A stretch of DNA of 47,519 nucleotides from an uncultured Anaerolineales bacterium (GTDB taxonomy: Bacteria > Chloroflexota > Anaerolineae > Anaerolineales > UBA6663): positions 1 through 47,519 of the forward strand of contig CALFZO010000113.1 of assembly GCA_937952305.1 (NCBI GenBank), in the 5' to 3' direction. Shown here in pieces: positions 33,228 through 40,854 of this stretch. The translations under genes were made by a program, and so were the position numbers. A model generated the notes under the pieces. The model did not search any database. It worked only from the letters and a program-made list of their open reading frames with translations, and had not been told where the DNA came from. Numbering within the stretch: position 1 is the first letter of the stretch; every line of letters begins with the position of its first letter.

Positions 33228-33608
33228 ATGGCGAAGAAGATACTTGTGGCTGAGGATGAACGCGATATCCGGGACTTGATCGCTTTTACGTTGCAATTCG
33301 CGGGGTATGAAGTGCTGACCGCCAACAACGGCGAAGAGGCTTATCAGATCGCGCTCAAGGAGGTCCCGGACCTGATCTTGAGCGACGTGCGCATGCCCAA
33401 AATGACCGGCTACGAGATGTGCCGGCTGATCAAAGCCGAGGCGCGCACCGCGCATGTGCCGGTGGTCTTCCTCTCGGCCAAGGGCCAGGAGACCGAGGTG
33501 CAATCCGGCCTGGACGCCGGCGCCAGCGAATATCTGCTCAAGCCGTTCGCGCCGGACCAACTCATGGCCAAGGTGGCCGAGATCCTGTCTCGGCCCAAGG
33601 CCGCCTGA
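33228..33608 (+). CDS. Single-domain response regulator
   Basis: This 126-residue REC domain stands alone: acidic E9-D10-E11, phospho-acceptor D53 in LILSDVRMPKMTG, S in VVFLSAKGQ and K in EYLLKPF. It has no output domain, so it would act as a phospho-carrier or by protein contact, in the manner of CheY or Spo0F. It lies 44 bases downstream of the multi-GAF kinase, which is the natural phosphodonor, and 44 bases upstream of an alpha/beta-hydrolase-like gene. Confidence 0.95.
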   Translation: MAKKILVAEDERDIRDLIAFTLQFAGYEVLTANNGEEAYQIALKEVPDLILSDVRMPKMTGYEMCRLIKAEARTAHVPVVFLSAKGQETEVQSGLDAGASEYLLKPFAPDQLMAKVAEILSRPKAA

Positions 33609-33652
33609 AGCGGAGACAGGTTTCTGCGTTGCGACGCTGAACCCGCCCTCTC

Positions 33653-34441
33653 ATGAGCGCCATCATCGTCGACGACGACGTCGTCCACTACGAGGTCCTC
33701 GGGCGCGGCCGCCCGGTGATCTTCGTCCACGGCTGGCTGGGCTCGTGGCGTTATTGGATTCCGACGATGCAGACGCTCAGCAGCGATTACCGCACCTACG
33801 CCCTGGACCTGTGGGGCTTCGGTGACTCCGGCAAGCGCTCCGAGCGCTACCACCTGGACGCCCAGGCGGAACTGCTGCGCGGGTTCATGGACCGCCTGGC
33901 CATCCTCAAGGCCGCCTTCGTGGGCCACGGCCTGGGCGGCGCGGTGGTGGCGCACTTTGCGCGCCGCTTCCCGGAGCTGGCCGACCGGGCCATGGCCGTC
34001 GGCGTGCCGCTGACGCGCCAGGCCCTCACCGAACGCCTGCTGGACACGGCCCTGGCCTCCCTGATCGAGACCGCCATCGGGCGCGGGCCGCAGCTGGAGC
34101 CGATCAGCCGCGAGGCCGGCAAGACCGACCAGGCCGCCGTGGCCACCAGCGTCCGCGCGCTGATGAGCGCCGACCTGAAGGACACGGTGGCCGAGCTCAA
34201 GCTGCCCTATCTGCTGGTCTACGGCGAGAAGGACGCCATCGTCACGCCGCCCAGCGACGGGCTGATGGAGTTCCTGACCAACAACGTCCACAGCATCGAG
34301 CTGGAGGACTCGCGCCACTTCCCGATGCTGGACGAGGCCGCCAAGTTCAACCGGCTGGTGGTGGACTTCCTGTCGCTCAAATCGGGCGAAGAGCTGACCC
34401 AACTGGCGCTGAAAGACGAGTGGCAGCGCCGCGTGCGCTGA
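33653..34441 (+). CDS. Alpha/beta-hydrolase-fold protein lacking the nucleophile serine
   Basis: This 262-residue paralogue of the hydrolase at 20559-21365 shares the oxyanion phrase HGWLGSW, then ALDLWGFGDSGK, and the ending SRHFPMLDE with the catalytic-type histidine; the acid in YGEKDAIV is also present. At the nucleophile elbow it reads VGHGLGG: residue 93 is glycine, where the paralogue has S93. Hydrolase activity by the usual mechanism is therefore unlikely. It could be a ligand-binding or partner-binding pseudoenzyme, as in some plant hormone receptors of this fold, though that comparison is only an analogy. It is the last gene of the + strand block and meets the HAD gene head-on 12 bases away. 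Confidence 0.88.
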   Translation: MSAIIVDDDVVHYEVLGRGRPVIFVHGWLGSWRYWIPTMQTLSSDYRTYALDLWGFGDSGKRSERYHLDAQAELLRGFMDRLAILKAAFVGHGLGGAVVAHFARRFPELADRAMAVGVPLTRQALTERLLDTALASLIETAIGRGPQLEPISREAGKTDQAAVATSVRALMSADLKDTVAELKLPYLLVYGEKDAIVTPPSDGLMEFLTNNVHSIELEDSRHFPMLDEAAKFNRLVVDFLSLKSGEELTQLALKDEWQRRVR

Positions 34442-34453
34442 CCCCGCGCGCCC

Positions 34454-35122
34454 TCAGCCGATCACGTCCCAGCGCCGCTGCGCGGCCAGGGCGCGCAGCC
34501 GCCGGTCCGGATACACGGCCACCGGGTGTCCCACCAGTTCCAACATCCCCAGATCTGAATACGAATCGGCGTAGGCGCTGCTGGCCGCGAAATCGAGCTC
34601 CAGGCCGCGCGCGGCGAAGTAGGCGCGCGTCGCCGCGGCCTTCTCGGCGTCGATGCACGGCGTCCCCATCCGCCCGGTGTAGCGTCCGGCGCGCACTTCC
34701 ACCGGCGAGCCGATGGCGTGCGGCACGCCCCAGCGCCGGGCGACCGCCTCCACAAACGGCGCCGGCGCCCCCGAGACCAGCGCCAGCGTGTGCCCCAGGT
34801 CCTGATGCTGGCGCAGACGCGCCAACACGTCCGGGCGCGTCAACGGCGGGATGAACGTCCCGGCCACCCACTCCGTCAGCGCCGCCATCTGCGTCTCCGT
34901 GTCGCCGCGGAAGTACCAGGTCAGGTCCATGGTCCAGCGGCGCCGGAAGTCCGCCTCGCTCAGCCACCCCAGGGCGCGCGGCAGCAGCAGCGGGTAATGC
35001 GTGACCACAAAGGCCAGGTGGGCCAGGCGGCGCCGCCCGCGCCCGGCCTGGTAGTCCATGATCCCTTTCCAGACGTTGTCAGTGGTCAGCGTGCCGTCGA
35101 TATCGAACAAAGCTGCGCGCAT
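34454..35122 (-). CDS. HAD superfamily subfamily IB hydrolase
   Basis: This 222-residue phosphatase-like protein has HAD motif I FDIDGTLT near the N-terminus, motif II in LALVSGAP, a lysine in DAEKAAAT, and motif IV as YADSYSDLGMLELVGHP. The spacing matches the IB group that includes phosphoserine phosphatase and lipid-linked phosphatases. The substrate is not clear. Two ATGs are adjacent; the second (35122) sits six bases after AGGAG and is preferred. The frame opens to 35224 through a palindrome that is not coding. Its neighbour on the same strand is an acyl-CoA ligase. Confidence 0.85.
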   Translation of the reverse strand: MRAALFDIDGTLTTDNVWKGIMDYQAGRGRRRLAHLAFVVTHYPLLLPRALGWLSEADFRRRWTMDLTWYFRGDTETQMAALTEWVAGTFIPPLTRPDVLARLRQHQDLGHTLALVSGAPAPFVEAVARRWGVPHAIGSPVEVRAGRYTGRMGTPCIDAEKAAATRAYFAARGLELDFAASSAYADSYSDLGMLELVGHPVAVYPDRRLRALAAQRRWDVIG

Positions 35123-35162
35123 CATCTGCTCCTGGGCCCGGCACCCCTTCGGCGCAAGCGAA

Positions 35163-35221
35163 GGGCCACCGAGACCCGGAGGCCCAGAGCCTGGCTCTGC
35201 ACCTCCGGGTCTCCGTGGCCC
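35163..35221. repeat. 59-bp near-perfect palindrome
   Basis: Two 29-base arms (35163-35191 and 35193-35221) centre on T35192 and match at 26 of 29 positions: differences are one base in the outer part and two adjacent bases in the inner part. The arm core is GAGACCCGGAGG. It lies between the stop of the acyl-CoA ligase gene and the start of the HAD gene, both on the minus strand. The RNA would form a very stable hairpin. No T-run follows, so it is not a standard terminator; a REP-type element is possible. Confidence 0.75.
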
Positions 35222-35256
35222 CATCCCCCTGGCCCGAAGACCGGCGCCGGTTGGCG

Positions 35257-36966
35257 CTACTGGGCCTTGGCTTTTTCCTTGTGCTCGCGCACCAGCTCGC
35301 GGCGCAGGACCTTGCCCACCGTGGTGCGCGGCAGGGCGTCGCGCACTTCAATGTACTTGGGCACCTTGTAGCCGGTCAGCTCCTTCTTGCAGAAGGCGCG
35401 CAGCTCGTCATCCGAGGCGGTCTGGCCGGGCTTGAAGACCACCCAGGCCTTCACGGCCTCGCCGGCCTGGGCGTCCGGGACGCCGGCCACGCCCACCTCC
35501 AGGATGGCCGGGTGCTTGATCAGCACTTCCTCCACGTCGCGCGGCCACACCTGGAAGCCGCCCGGTTTGATCAGCTCCTTCTTGCGGTCCACGATGTAGA
35601 AGTAGCCGTCCTCGTCCATCTTGGCGATGTCGCCCGTGAACAGCCACGGCCCGCCGCCGTCCTTGAGATCGCGCAGGGTGTTGGCGGTCTCGGTGGGCAT
35701 GTTCCAGTAGCCCTTGAAGACCTGCGGCCCGCGGATGATCAACTCGCCCTCTTCGCCCTGCGCCACCTCGGTGACGCCGTCCTCCAGCGAGACCAGCTTG
35801 CTCTCCGTGTCCGGCAGCGGCATGCCGATGGAGCCGGTCTTGTTGACGCCGCTGAGCGGGTTGCCGTGGGTGGCGGTGGGCGCCTCCGACAGGCCGTACG
35901 CCTCAAACACCGTCCCGCCGGACAGCTTCTCAAAGGTCACCTTGGTCTCGCGCAGCAGCGGCGCCGAACCGGAGGCGCAGTAGCGAATGGAGCTGAGGTC
36001 CACCTTGCCGGCCTGCACGTCAGGGTGGTTGTTGAGGGCGTTGTACATGGCCGGCACGCCCGGATAGTAGGTGGGCTTGAACTTGGCGATGTTCTCGAGG
36101 ACGTCTTTGAGATCGCGCGGGTTGGGCACCATCACCAGGGCCGAGCCCATAGCCACGCTGATCAACATGCCGCCGACCATGCCGTAGACGTGGAAGAGCG
36201 GAATGGCCATCAGGGTGCGCTCGCCGCCCTCGCGGAAGGGGTGCAGCCAGGCCGCAATCTGGCGCATGTTGGCGACCAGGTTGCTGTGGGTGGCCATGGC
36301 CGCCTTAGAGAGGCCGGTGGTGCCGCCCGAATACTGGAACAGGGCCAGGTCGGAGCTGGCGATAGACAGCTTCGGCCGGTCCGCGGCCGTGTACTTGGCC
36401 AGCAGATCCTTCATCCACACATCGCCGGGCGCCAGCTCCACGCGGTGGCCGTCTTTCTTCTCCTTGGCCAGCGTGAACAGCAGGGCCAGCACCGGCGGCA
36501 GCTGCTCCTTGATGTTGGTGACGACCAGGGTCTTCAGCTTGGTCTTGGCCTGGACCTCTTTGATCCGGCTGTAGAAGTTGCTCATGACGAGCATCAGCTC
36601 GACGCCGGAGTCGTTCAGTTGATGCTCGATCTCGCGCGGCGTATAGAGCGGGTTGGTGGCGACGACGATGCCGCCGGCTTTGAGGATGCCGTAGTAGGCG
36701 ATCACAAACTGCGGGGTGTTGGGGATGAAGATGCCGACGCGGTCGCCTTTCTTCACGCCCAGCGCCGCCAACGCGGCCGCCATCCGGTCGGCGAGGTCGT
36801 TCATCTCACGGTACGTGACCACGCGGCCCTTGAAGATCGTGCAGGCGCGGTCCGGGTATTTCCTGGCCGTTTCCTCGAGGAAATGGTAGGCTGGCACGTC
36901 CGGGTACGGCGCCAGCGAGGCAGGCACGGGCTTGTCGTAGTGGCTGAGCCAGGGCTTGGGATCCAT
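35257..36966 (-). CDS. fadD: Long-chain fatty acid--CoA ligase
   Basis: This 569-residue ANL-superfamily enzyme activates a fatty acid with ATP and forms the CoA thioester. Seen are the AMP-binding loop QYSGGTTGLSK (211-221), the A5-like AYGLSEAPTATHGNP, GYWNMPTETANTLRD, the hinge region TGDIAKMDEDGYFYIVDRKK, and the C-terminal lysine in RTTVGKVLRREL. The start at 36966 has CAGGAG six bases upstream; the frame opens 25 codons earlier inside the promoter region. A good promoter lies at 37013-37041. The overall pattern fits long-chain ligases; exact chain length is not readable. Confidence 0.92.
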   Translation of the reverse strand: MDPKPWLSHYDKPVPASLAPYPDVPAYHFLEETARKYPDRACTIFKGRVVTYREMNDLADRMAAALAALGVKKGDRVGIFIPNTPQFVIAYYGILKAGGIVVATNPLYTPREIEHQLNDSGVELMLVMSNFYSRIKEVQAKTKLKTLVVTNIKEQLPPVLALLFTLAKEKKDGHRVELAPGDVWMKDLLAKYTAADRPKLSIASSDLALFQYSGGTTGLSKAAMATHSNLVANMRQIAAWLHPFREGGERTLMAIPLFHVYGMVGGMLISVAMGSALVMVPNPRDLKDVLENIAKFKPTYYPGVPAMYNALNNHPDVQAGKVDLSSIRYCASGSAPLLRETKVTFEKLSGGTVFEAYGLSEAPTATHGNPLSGVNKTGSIGMPLPDTESKLVSLEDGVTEVAQGEEGELIIRGPQVFKGYWNMPTETANTLRDLKDGGGPWLFTGDIAKMDEDGYFYIVDRKKELIKPGGFQVWPRDVEEVLIKHPAILEVGVAGVPDAQAGEAVKAWVVFKPGQTASDDELRAFCKKELTGYKVPKYIEVRDALPRTTVGKVLRRELVREHKEKAKAQ

Positions 36967-37012
36967 TTTCAACTCCTGAAGCGGCGGGGTTGGAGGGTGA
37001 TGACCTAAACGG

Positions 37013-37041
37013 AGTATAGACAGCCGGTCGCGCGAAGTCAA
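37013..37041 (-). promoter_or_regulatory. Sigma-70-type promoter for the acyl-CoA ligase gene
   Basis: On the minus strand, TTGACT (37036-37041) and TATACT (37013-37018) are exactly 17 bases apart. The start codon lies 46 bases downstream of the -10 element. Confidence 0.8.
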
Positions 37042-37173
37042 TCAAAGAAGTGCTACAAACTCCCGTTGACCGGTGACTATTGATCCGCCGGAACGCAAAC
37101 TGATCAGACCGAGCGCGGGGCTGGCTTGGCTCTGGTTGGCGCCGCCCCGTTGAGCGTCTTCAGATGACCGGCA

Positions 37174-37335
37174 TCAGCCGGGCGCAATCAGGCCAGTCGA
37201 CAGCGCCAACGACGCTGCCAGCAACAGGATCAACACGCCCACTATCATGACAACAACGATCTTCTTTTTATGAAGGTGGGTTTGATCACGGGCCGGCAGC
37301 CGCGGACCGCGCTGAGGTGGCAAGGGCTGGGTCAT
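37174..37335 (-). CDS. Small single-span membrane protein, unknown
   Basis: This 53-residue product has a polar, Pro/Arg/His-rich N-terminus, then KKKIVVVMIVGVLILLL as the start of one membrane helix, and ends shortly after it. I do not recognise a family. The ATG at 37335 is chosen; a GTG at 37377 would add 14 residues. Neither has a clear ribosome site. It lies directly downstream of the helix-hairpin-helix protein gene on the same strand. Confidence 0.45.
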   Translation of the reverse strand: MTQPLPPQRGPRLPARDQTHLHKKKIVVVMIVGVLILLLAASLALSTGLIAPG

Positions 37336-37380
37336 GTCTGACACGACCAGCGGGCTGTGGTGGCCGCTCCGGCGCACCCG

Positions 37381-38250
37381 TCAGGCTTCTTCCTGCGCCA
37401 GCTGCCGGGCCTGGTGGATCCAGCCTTCAAAATCCAGCCGCCGCCACTTAGGCGGGTCCAGCAAAGATTGCAGTTCGTCCGGGGTGCGCGCGGCCAAGTC
37501 AGAATAGGTGTGGATGCCGGCCCGGCGCAGTTCGGCCTCGATCTGCGGCCCGATGCCGGCGATCTCGGCCAGGGTAGCCGGGTGGTTCAGCTTGTAGCGC
37601 GCGAAGCGGTGCTGGAGGTCATCCAGCTGCCCGCGCAGCCGCTCATTCTCGGCGCGCAGGGCCGCCAGGTCGGTGCCGTAGCGGTTCTGCCATTGCTGGT
37701 CGGCCTGGGCCAGCCGGGCCGCCGCCTCGCGTTCGGCTTGCAGGCGGGTCTCGCCGAGCTGGGCCTTGAGCTGCTCGGTCTCCGCCCGCAAGGCGGCCAG
37801 GTCCTGGGTTTTGCCGCCCTGCCATTGCGCCTCGCGCCGTGCCAGTTCGTGCTGCCATTCGGCCTCGGCGTCGGCTTTGGCCTCGGTCAGGGCCGCCACT
37901 TCGGCCTTGAGGCGCCGCGCCTCGTCCAGCAGCTCGGCCTCGCGCTCGCGCCAGCGCCCCTCACTGGCGCCCAATTGCTCGATGGTGCCGCGCAGCGTGC
38001 CCAGGTCGGCGTCGCGCTGCCGCAACTGGTCGCGCAGGCTGTCCAGCACCAGCTCCTGGCCGGCCGGGGGCAGTTCGGCCGGCGCCGGGCGCGCCTGCAG
38101 CTCGATGATGTGCTGGGCGGCCTCCTCTTCCTCGGCATCCTTGAAGTAGGAGCGCCAGTAGGCCAGGTCGATGCGCCATTCCACCAGCCAGCCCAGCAGG
38201 AAACCGACCAGCAGAGCGATCGACGCGACGATGACGGTGGTGATGGACAT
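37381..38250 (-). CDS. Membrane-anchored coiled-coil protein with C-terminal helix-hairpin-helix domain
   Basis: This 289-residue protein has one membrane helix at about 3-23 (TTVIVASIALLVGFLLGWLV). A heptad-rich coiled coil runs from about 60 to 215, dense in Ala, Glu, Leu, Arg and Gln. The C-terminal domain opens LAEIAGIGPQIEAELRRAGI and continues YSDLAARTPDELQSLL, a helix-hairpin-helix fold like that in DUF4332-type and ribosomal-protein-fused proteins. HhH domains often bind DNA, so it may tether nucleic acid or a partner to the membrane, but no role is known. GGAGGAG lies 8 bases upstream of the ATG, a strong start. Confidence 0.82.
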   Translation of the reverse strand: MSITTVIVASIALLVGFLLGWLVEWRIDLAYWRSYFKDAEEEEAAQHIIELQARPAPAELPPAGQELVLDSLRDQLRQRDADLGTLRGTIEQLGASEGRWREREAELLDEARRLKAEVAALTEAKADAEAEWQHELARREAQWQGGKTQDLAALRAETEQLKAQLGETRLQAEREAAARLAQADQQWQNRYGTDLAALRAENERLRGQLDDLQHRFARYKLNHPATLAEIAGIGPQIEAELRRAGIHTYSDLAARTPDELQSLLDPPKWRRLDFEGWIHQARQLAQEEA

Positions 38251-38463
38251 CGCTTAGACTCCTCCAAGCCGCCCACCGGAGCCGGCTGCCCACGCCAGCC
38301 CCGGAGCGTGGCGGCTATTCTACAAGCAAACGGCACAGAGCGAAAATCGCCGGGCCGAACACGGCTCTTATCCGACGCCAAATCCCGCTTCAGACGGCCT
38401 TAACCTGGGCGCGCGAAAGTATCGTCAGAGTTTGATCAACAGCGCAGCAGAGGAGAGCTGTCT
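38251..38463. other. Divergent intergenic region between the HhH and HtrA genes
   Basis: The 213 bases hold a ribosome site at each edge. A TAGAAT on the minus strand near 38316-38321 could be a -10 element, but no matching -35 is seen. I find no convincing promoter on the + strand, no repeat and no small gene. Confidence 0.4.
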
Positions 38464-39624
38464 ATGTCTTGGCGTCGCGTGTTGCTTATCGGAACCGTGG
38501 TCGCGGCGGTGGGCGTCTCAGCCACCCTGGGCGCCGCCGTCGGCGGCGGCGTGGTGTTATATACCCTGCGAGAACGCCTTTCCCCGGCGGCTTCGCCGGC
38601 CCAGACCGTGCCCGTTTCGGCGCCGGCGGACACAGCCGCGCCGGAGACGGTCATCCAGGTAGACGTGAACAGCGCCATCCAGGATGCCGTGGCCGCCGTC
38701 AGCCCGGCCGTCGTCACCGTGGTCAACACCCAGGCGCCGCAACGCACCGTCTTCGGCACGGTCCAGGGCGGCCAATCCTCCGGCTCGGGCGTCTTCATCT
38801 CGAGCGACGGCTACCTGATCACCAACAACCACGTGGTCGAGAACGCCCAGAGCCTGCAGGTCATCTACCGGGATGGGCAGACCGTGGACGCGCGCCTGAT
38901 CGGCACCGACCCGCTGGCCGATATCGCCGTGCTGAAAGTGGACGGCGCCGTCCCCGGCGTGGCCGATTTCGGCGACTCAGACGCGCTCCAGCCGGGCGAG
39001 ACCGTCGTGGCCATTGGTTCGCCGCTGGGCGACTTCCGCAACACGGTCACGGCCGGCGTGGTCAGCGCCACCGGCCGCTCGATCGAGACCGACGCCGGTT
39101 ACCAGATGGAGGACCTGATCCAGACCGACGCCGCCATCAACCACGGCAACTCCGGCGGCCCGCTCATCAACCTGGCCGGCCAGGTGATCGGCATCAACAC
39201 CCTGGTGGTGCGCGGCTCCGGCTCCACCGCGGACCAGGCGGAGGGCCTCGGCTTCGCCATCGCCGCCAACACCGTGCGCGCCGTCAGCCAACAGCTGATC
39301 CAGCAGGGTTACGTGGCGCGCCCGTACTTGGGCATCGACGGCGCGCCGCTCTCGCCCAGCCTCGCGCAGGCCTACAACCTGCCGACCGAGTGGGGCGTGT
39401 ACATCGAGGCCGTGGGCAGCGACTCCCCGGCCGCGCGGGCCGGGCTGCAGGCCGGCGACATCGTGACCCACATCGGCGGCCAGGCCATCGACGGCGACCA
39501 TCCCTTCATCAACGTGCTGATGGGCTTCGCGCCGGGACAGACCGTGGCCCTGACCGTGCAGCGCGGAAATCAGACTCTGAACCTCGACGTCACCCTCGGG
39601 GAGCGGCCTGCCTCGCAAGGCTGA
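38464..39624 (+). CDS. HtrA/DegP-type serine protease with PDZ domain
   Basis: This 386-residue envelope protease has an N-terminal membrane segment (5-35) and an Ala/Pro-rich linker. The trypsin-like domain carries H123 (TNNHVVENA), D153 (DPLADIAVLKV) and S230 (NHGNSGGPL). A single PDZ domain follows from about 290 to 380 (YLGIDG, then SPAARAGLQAGDIVTHIGG). HtrA proteins degrade misfolded proteins outside the cytoplasm. The start has GGAGAG six bases upstream. A strong terminator lies just after the stop. Length is normal for one-PDZ members of the family. Confidence 0.95.
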   Translation: MSWRRVLLIGTVVAAVGVSATLGAAVGGGVVLYTLRERLSPAASPAQTVPVSAPADTAAPETVIQVDVNSAIQDAVAAVSPAVVTVVNTQAPQRTVFGTVQGGQSSGSGVFISSDGYLITNNHVVENAQSLQVIYRDGQTVDARLIGTDPLADIAVLKVDGAVPGVADFGDSDALQPGETVVAIGSPLGDFRNTVTAGVVSATGRSIETDAGYQMEDLIQTDAAINHGNSGGPLINLAGQVIGINTLVVRGSGSTADQAEGLGFAIAANTVRAVSQQLIQQGYVARPYLGIDGAPLSPSLAQAYNLPTEWGVYIEAVGSDSPAARAGLQAGDIVTHIGGQAIDGDHPFINVLMGFAPGQTVALTVQRGNQTLNLDVTLGERPASQG

Positions 39625-39647
39625 CGCCCCCCACCCCCCTCGCCGCC

Positions 39648-39686
39648 AGCCGCCGGGCGCCCTACCCCCGGCGGCTGTTTTATTTT
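39648..39686 (+). terminator. Rho-independent terminator after the HtrA gene
   Basis: A perfect 10-bp stem (AGCCGCCGGG at 39648-39657, CCCGGCGGCT at 39667-39676) with a 9-base loop is followed by GTTTTATTTT. Confidence 0.92.
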
Positions 39687-39776
39687 GGAAAACGCATCCC
39701 TGGCACGCTTCTTGATACTAGCTCAGGCGAGCGCCCACCCCATTCATTTCACCCCGGGGATGGGCCCCAGGACACA

Positions 39777-40769
39777 ATGCGCGCCAGGTCACTCTTTGGT
39801 TTCATCCCGTTTCTGCTCGGCATGGGGATCTTCGGCTGGCTGGTCTTCGACACCCCGGCGCAAGGTTCCGTCTCAGCCCTGGACAAGGCCGCCAGCCTGG
39901 CCCTGCCCGCGCCGATCTGGCTGCCGTGGGCCAGCCGCGACGCCGGCGGCCAACTGCTGGCCATCAACGAGTACCGCCGCACGGCCGGGCTGCCGGCCCT
40001 GCTGGAAGCCGCGGACGACAGCGCCGGCGCTGCCCAGCACGCCCGCTACATGGTGAAGACCGATCAGCTGGTGGACCGCGAGGACCGGCTGGCCTACCCG
40101 GAGTGGTACAGCGACGAGGGCAACCTGGCCGCCCAGAGCAGCCTGCTCATCATCAGCGACACGGTGGCGTTCACCGACCGGCAGGCCGTGGACTTCTGGC
40201 TGCGCAGCCCGTTCCAGGCGCTGAGCTTGCTGGACCCGGAGCTGCGCCAAACCGGTTTCGGCAGCTACCGCGAAGCCGACGGCGGCTGGCAGATGGCGGC
40301 GGCCCTCAACGTGCGGCGCGGCTGGCAAAGCGGAGCGCCCGCCGGGGTCGCCTTCCCAGTCTTGTGGCCGGGCGCCGGGACGACGATCGCGCTCCGCACA
40401 TACTCCGGCCAGGATTACCCGGACCCGCTGGCCGCGCCTTACTGCCAGCCCGGTTTCCGCGGCCTGCCCGTCATCGCCCAATTCGGCGACGGCGCGCACC
40501 GCGTCCGGCTGGCGGCGGCCAGCCCGACCCTGCTCACCGCCAGCGGCGGCCCGCTGCCGCACTGCGCCTTCTCCGAGACCGAGTACCCGGCCAACCCCAA
40601 CGACGGCAACTACGGCCAGATCCTGCTGGACACCCGCGACGCGGTCGTGCTCATGCCGCAGTATCCGCTCGAGCCGGGCGGCACCTACACCGTGACCGTC
40701 AACGTGCTGGTGGACGACGTCCCGGCCACCCACACCTGGTCCTTCAGCGTGGCCGCCGACGCCCCGTAG
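39777..40769 (+). CDS. CAP/SCP-domain secreted protein
   Basis: This 330-residue protein starts with a hydrophobic signal or anchor (MRARSLFGFIPFLLGMGIFG). A CAP-like domain follows: LLAINEYRRTAGLPALLEA, AGAAQHARYMVKTD, and SPFQALSLLDPELRQTGFGSY, where CAP proteins have their conserved helices and histidines. The C-terminal 130 residues are beta-rich with VLMPQYPLEPGGTYTVTVNV, resembling an Ig-like module. Function of bacterial CAP proteins is mostly unknown. The frame is open back to 38469 through the HtrA gene, but the ATG at 39777 is the first credible start, with AGGA upstream. It ends at a shared terminator. Confidence 0.82.
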   Translation: MRARSLFGFIPFLLGMGIFGWLVFDTPAQGSVSALDKAASLALPAPIWLPWASRDAGGQLLAINEYRRTAGLPALLEAADDSAGAAQHARYMVKTDQLVDREDRLAYPEWYSDEGNLAAQSSLLIISDTVAFTDRQAVDFWLRSPFQALSLLDPELRQTGFGSYREADGGWQMAAALNVRRGWQSGAPAGVAFPVLWPGAGTTIALRTYSGQDYPDPLAAPYCQPGFRGLPVIAQFGDGAHRVRLAAASPTLLTASGGPLPHCAFSETEYPANPNDGNYGQILLDTRDAVVLMPQYPLEPGGTYTVTVNVLVDDVPATHTWSFSVAADAP

Positions 40770-40794
40770 CAATCGGGCGGCCCCGCGCAAAACC

Positions 40795-40832
40795 ACGCGC
40801 CCCGCGGCTTGGCCGACGGGGCGCGTTTGTGT
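40795..40832. terminator. Terminator between the convergent CAP and fabF genes
   Basis: A perfect 10-bp stem (ACGCGCCCCG at 40795-40804, CGGGGCGCGT at 40817-40826) encloses a 12-base loop that can fold further. TTTGTGT follows on the + strand and AAAA precedes on the left, so it may act both ways. Confidence 0.7.
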
Positions 40833-40854
40833 CCGGCGAAGCTGGGCCGGAGCT

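Noticed and set aside
39701..39716. Sigma-54-like site TGGCACG-N4-TTGAT upstream of the CAP-domain gene
   Set aside because: The -12 element lacks the GC dinucleotide, and I see no enhancer-binding regulator. A chance match is more likely.
38469..39776. Upstream extension of the CAP-domain frame through the HtrA gene
   Set aside because: The HtrA frame has an intact catalytic triad, and the terminator at 39648-39686 lies within the extension. The CAP protein starts at its own ATG with a signal sequence.
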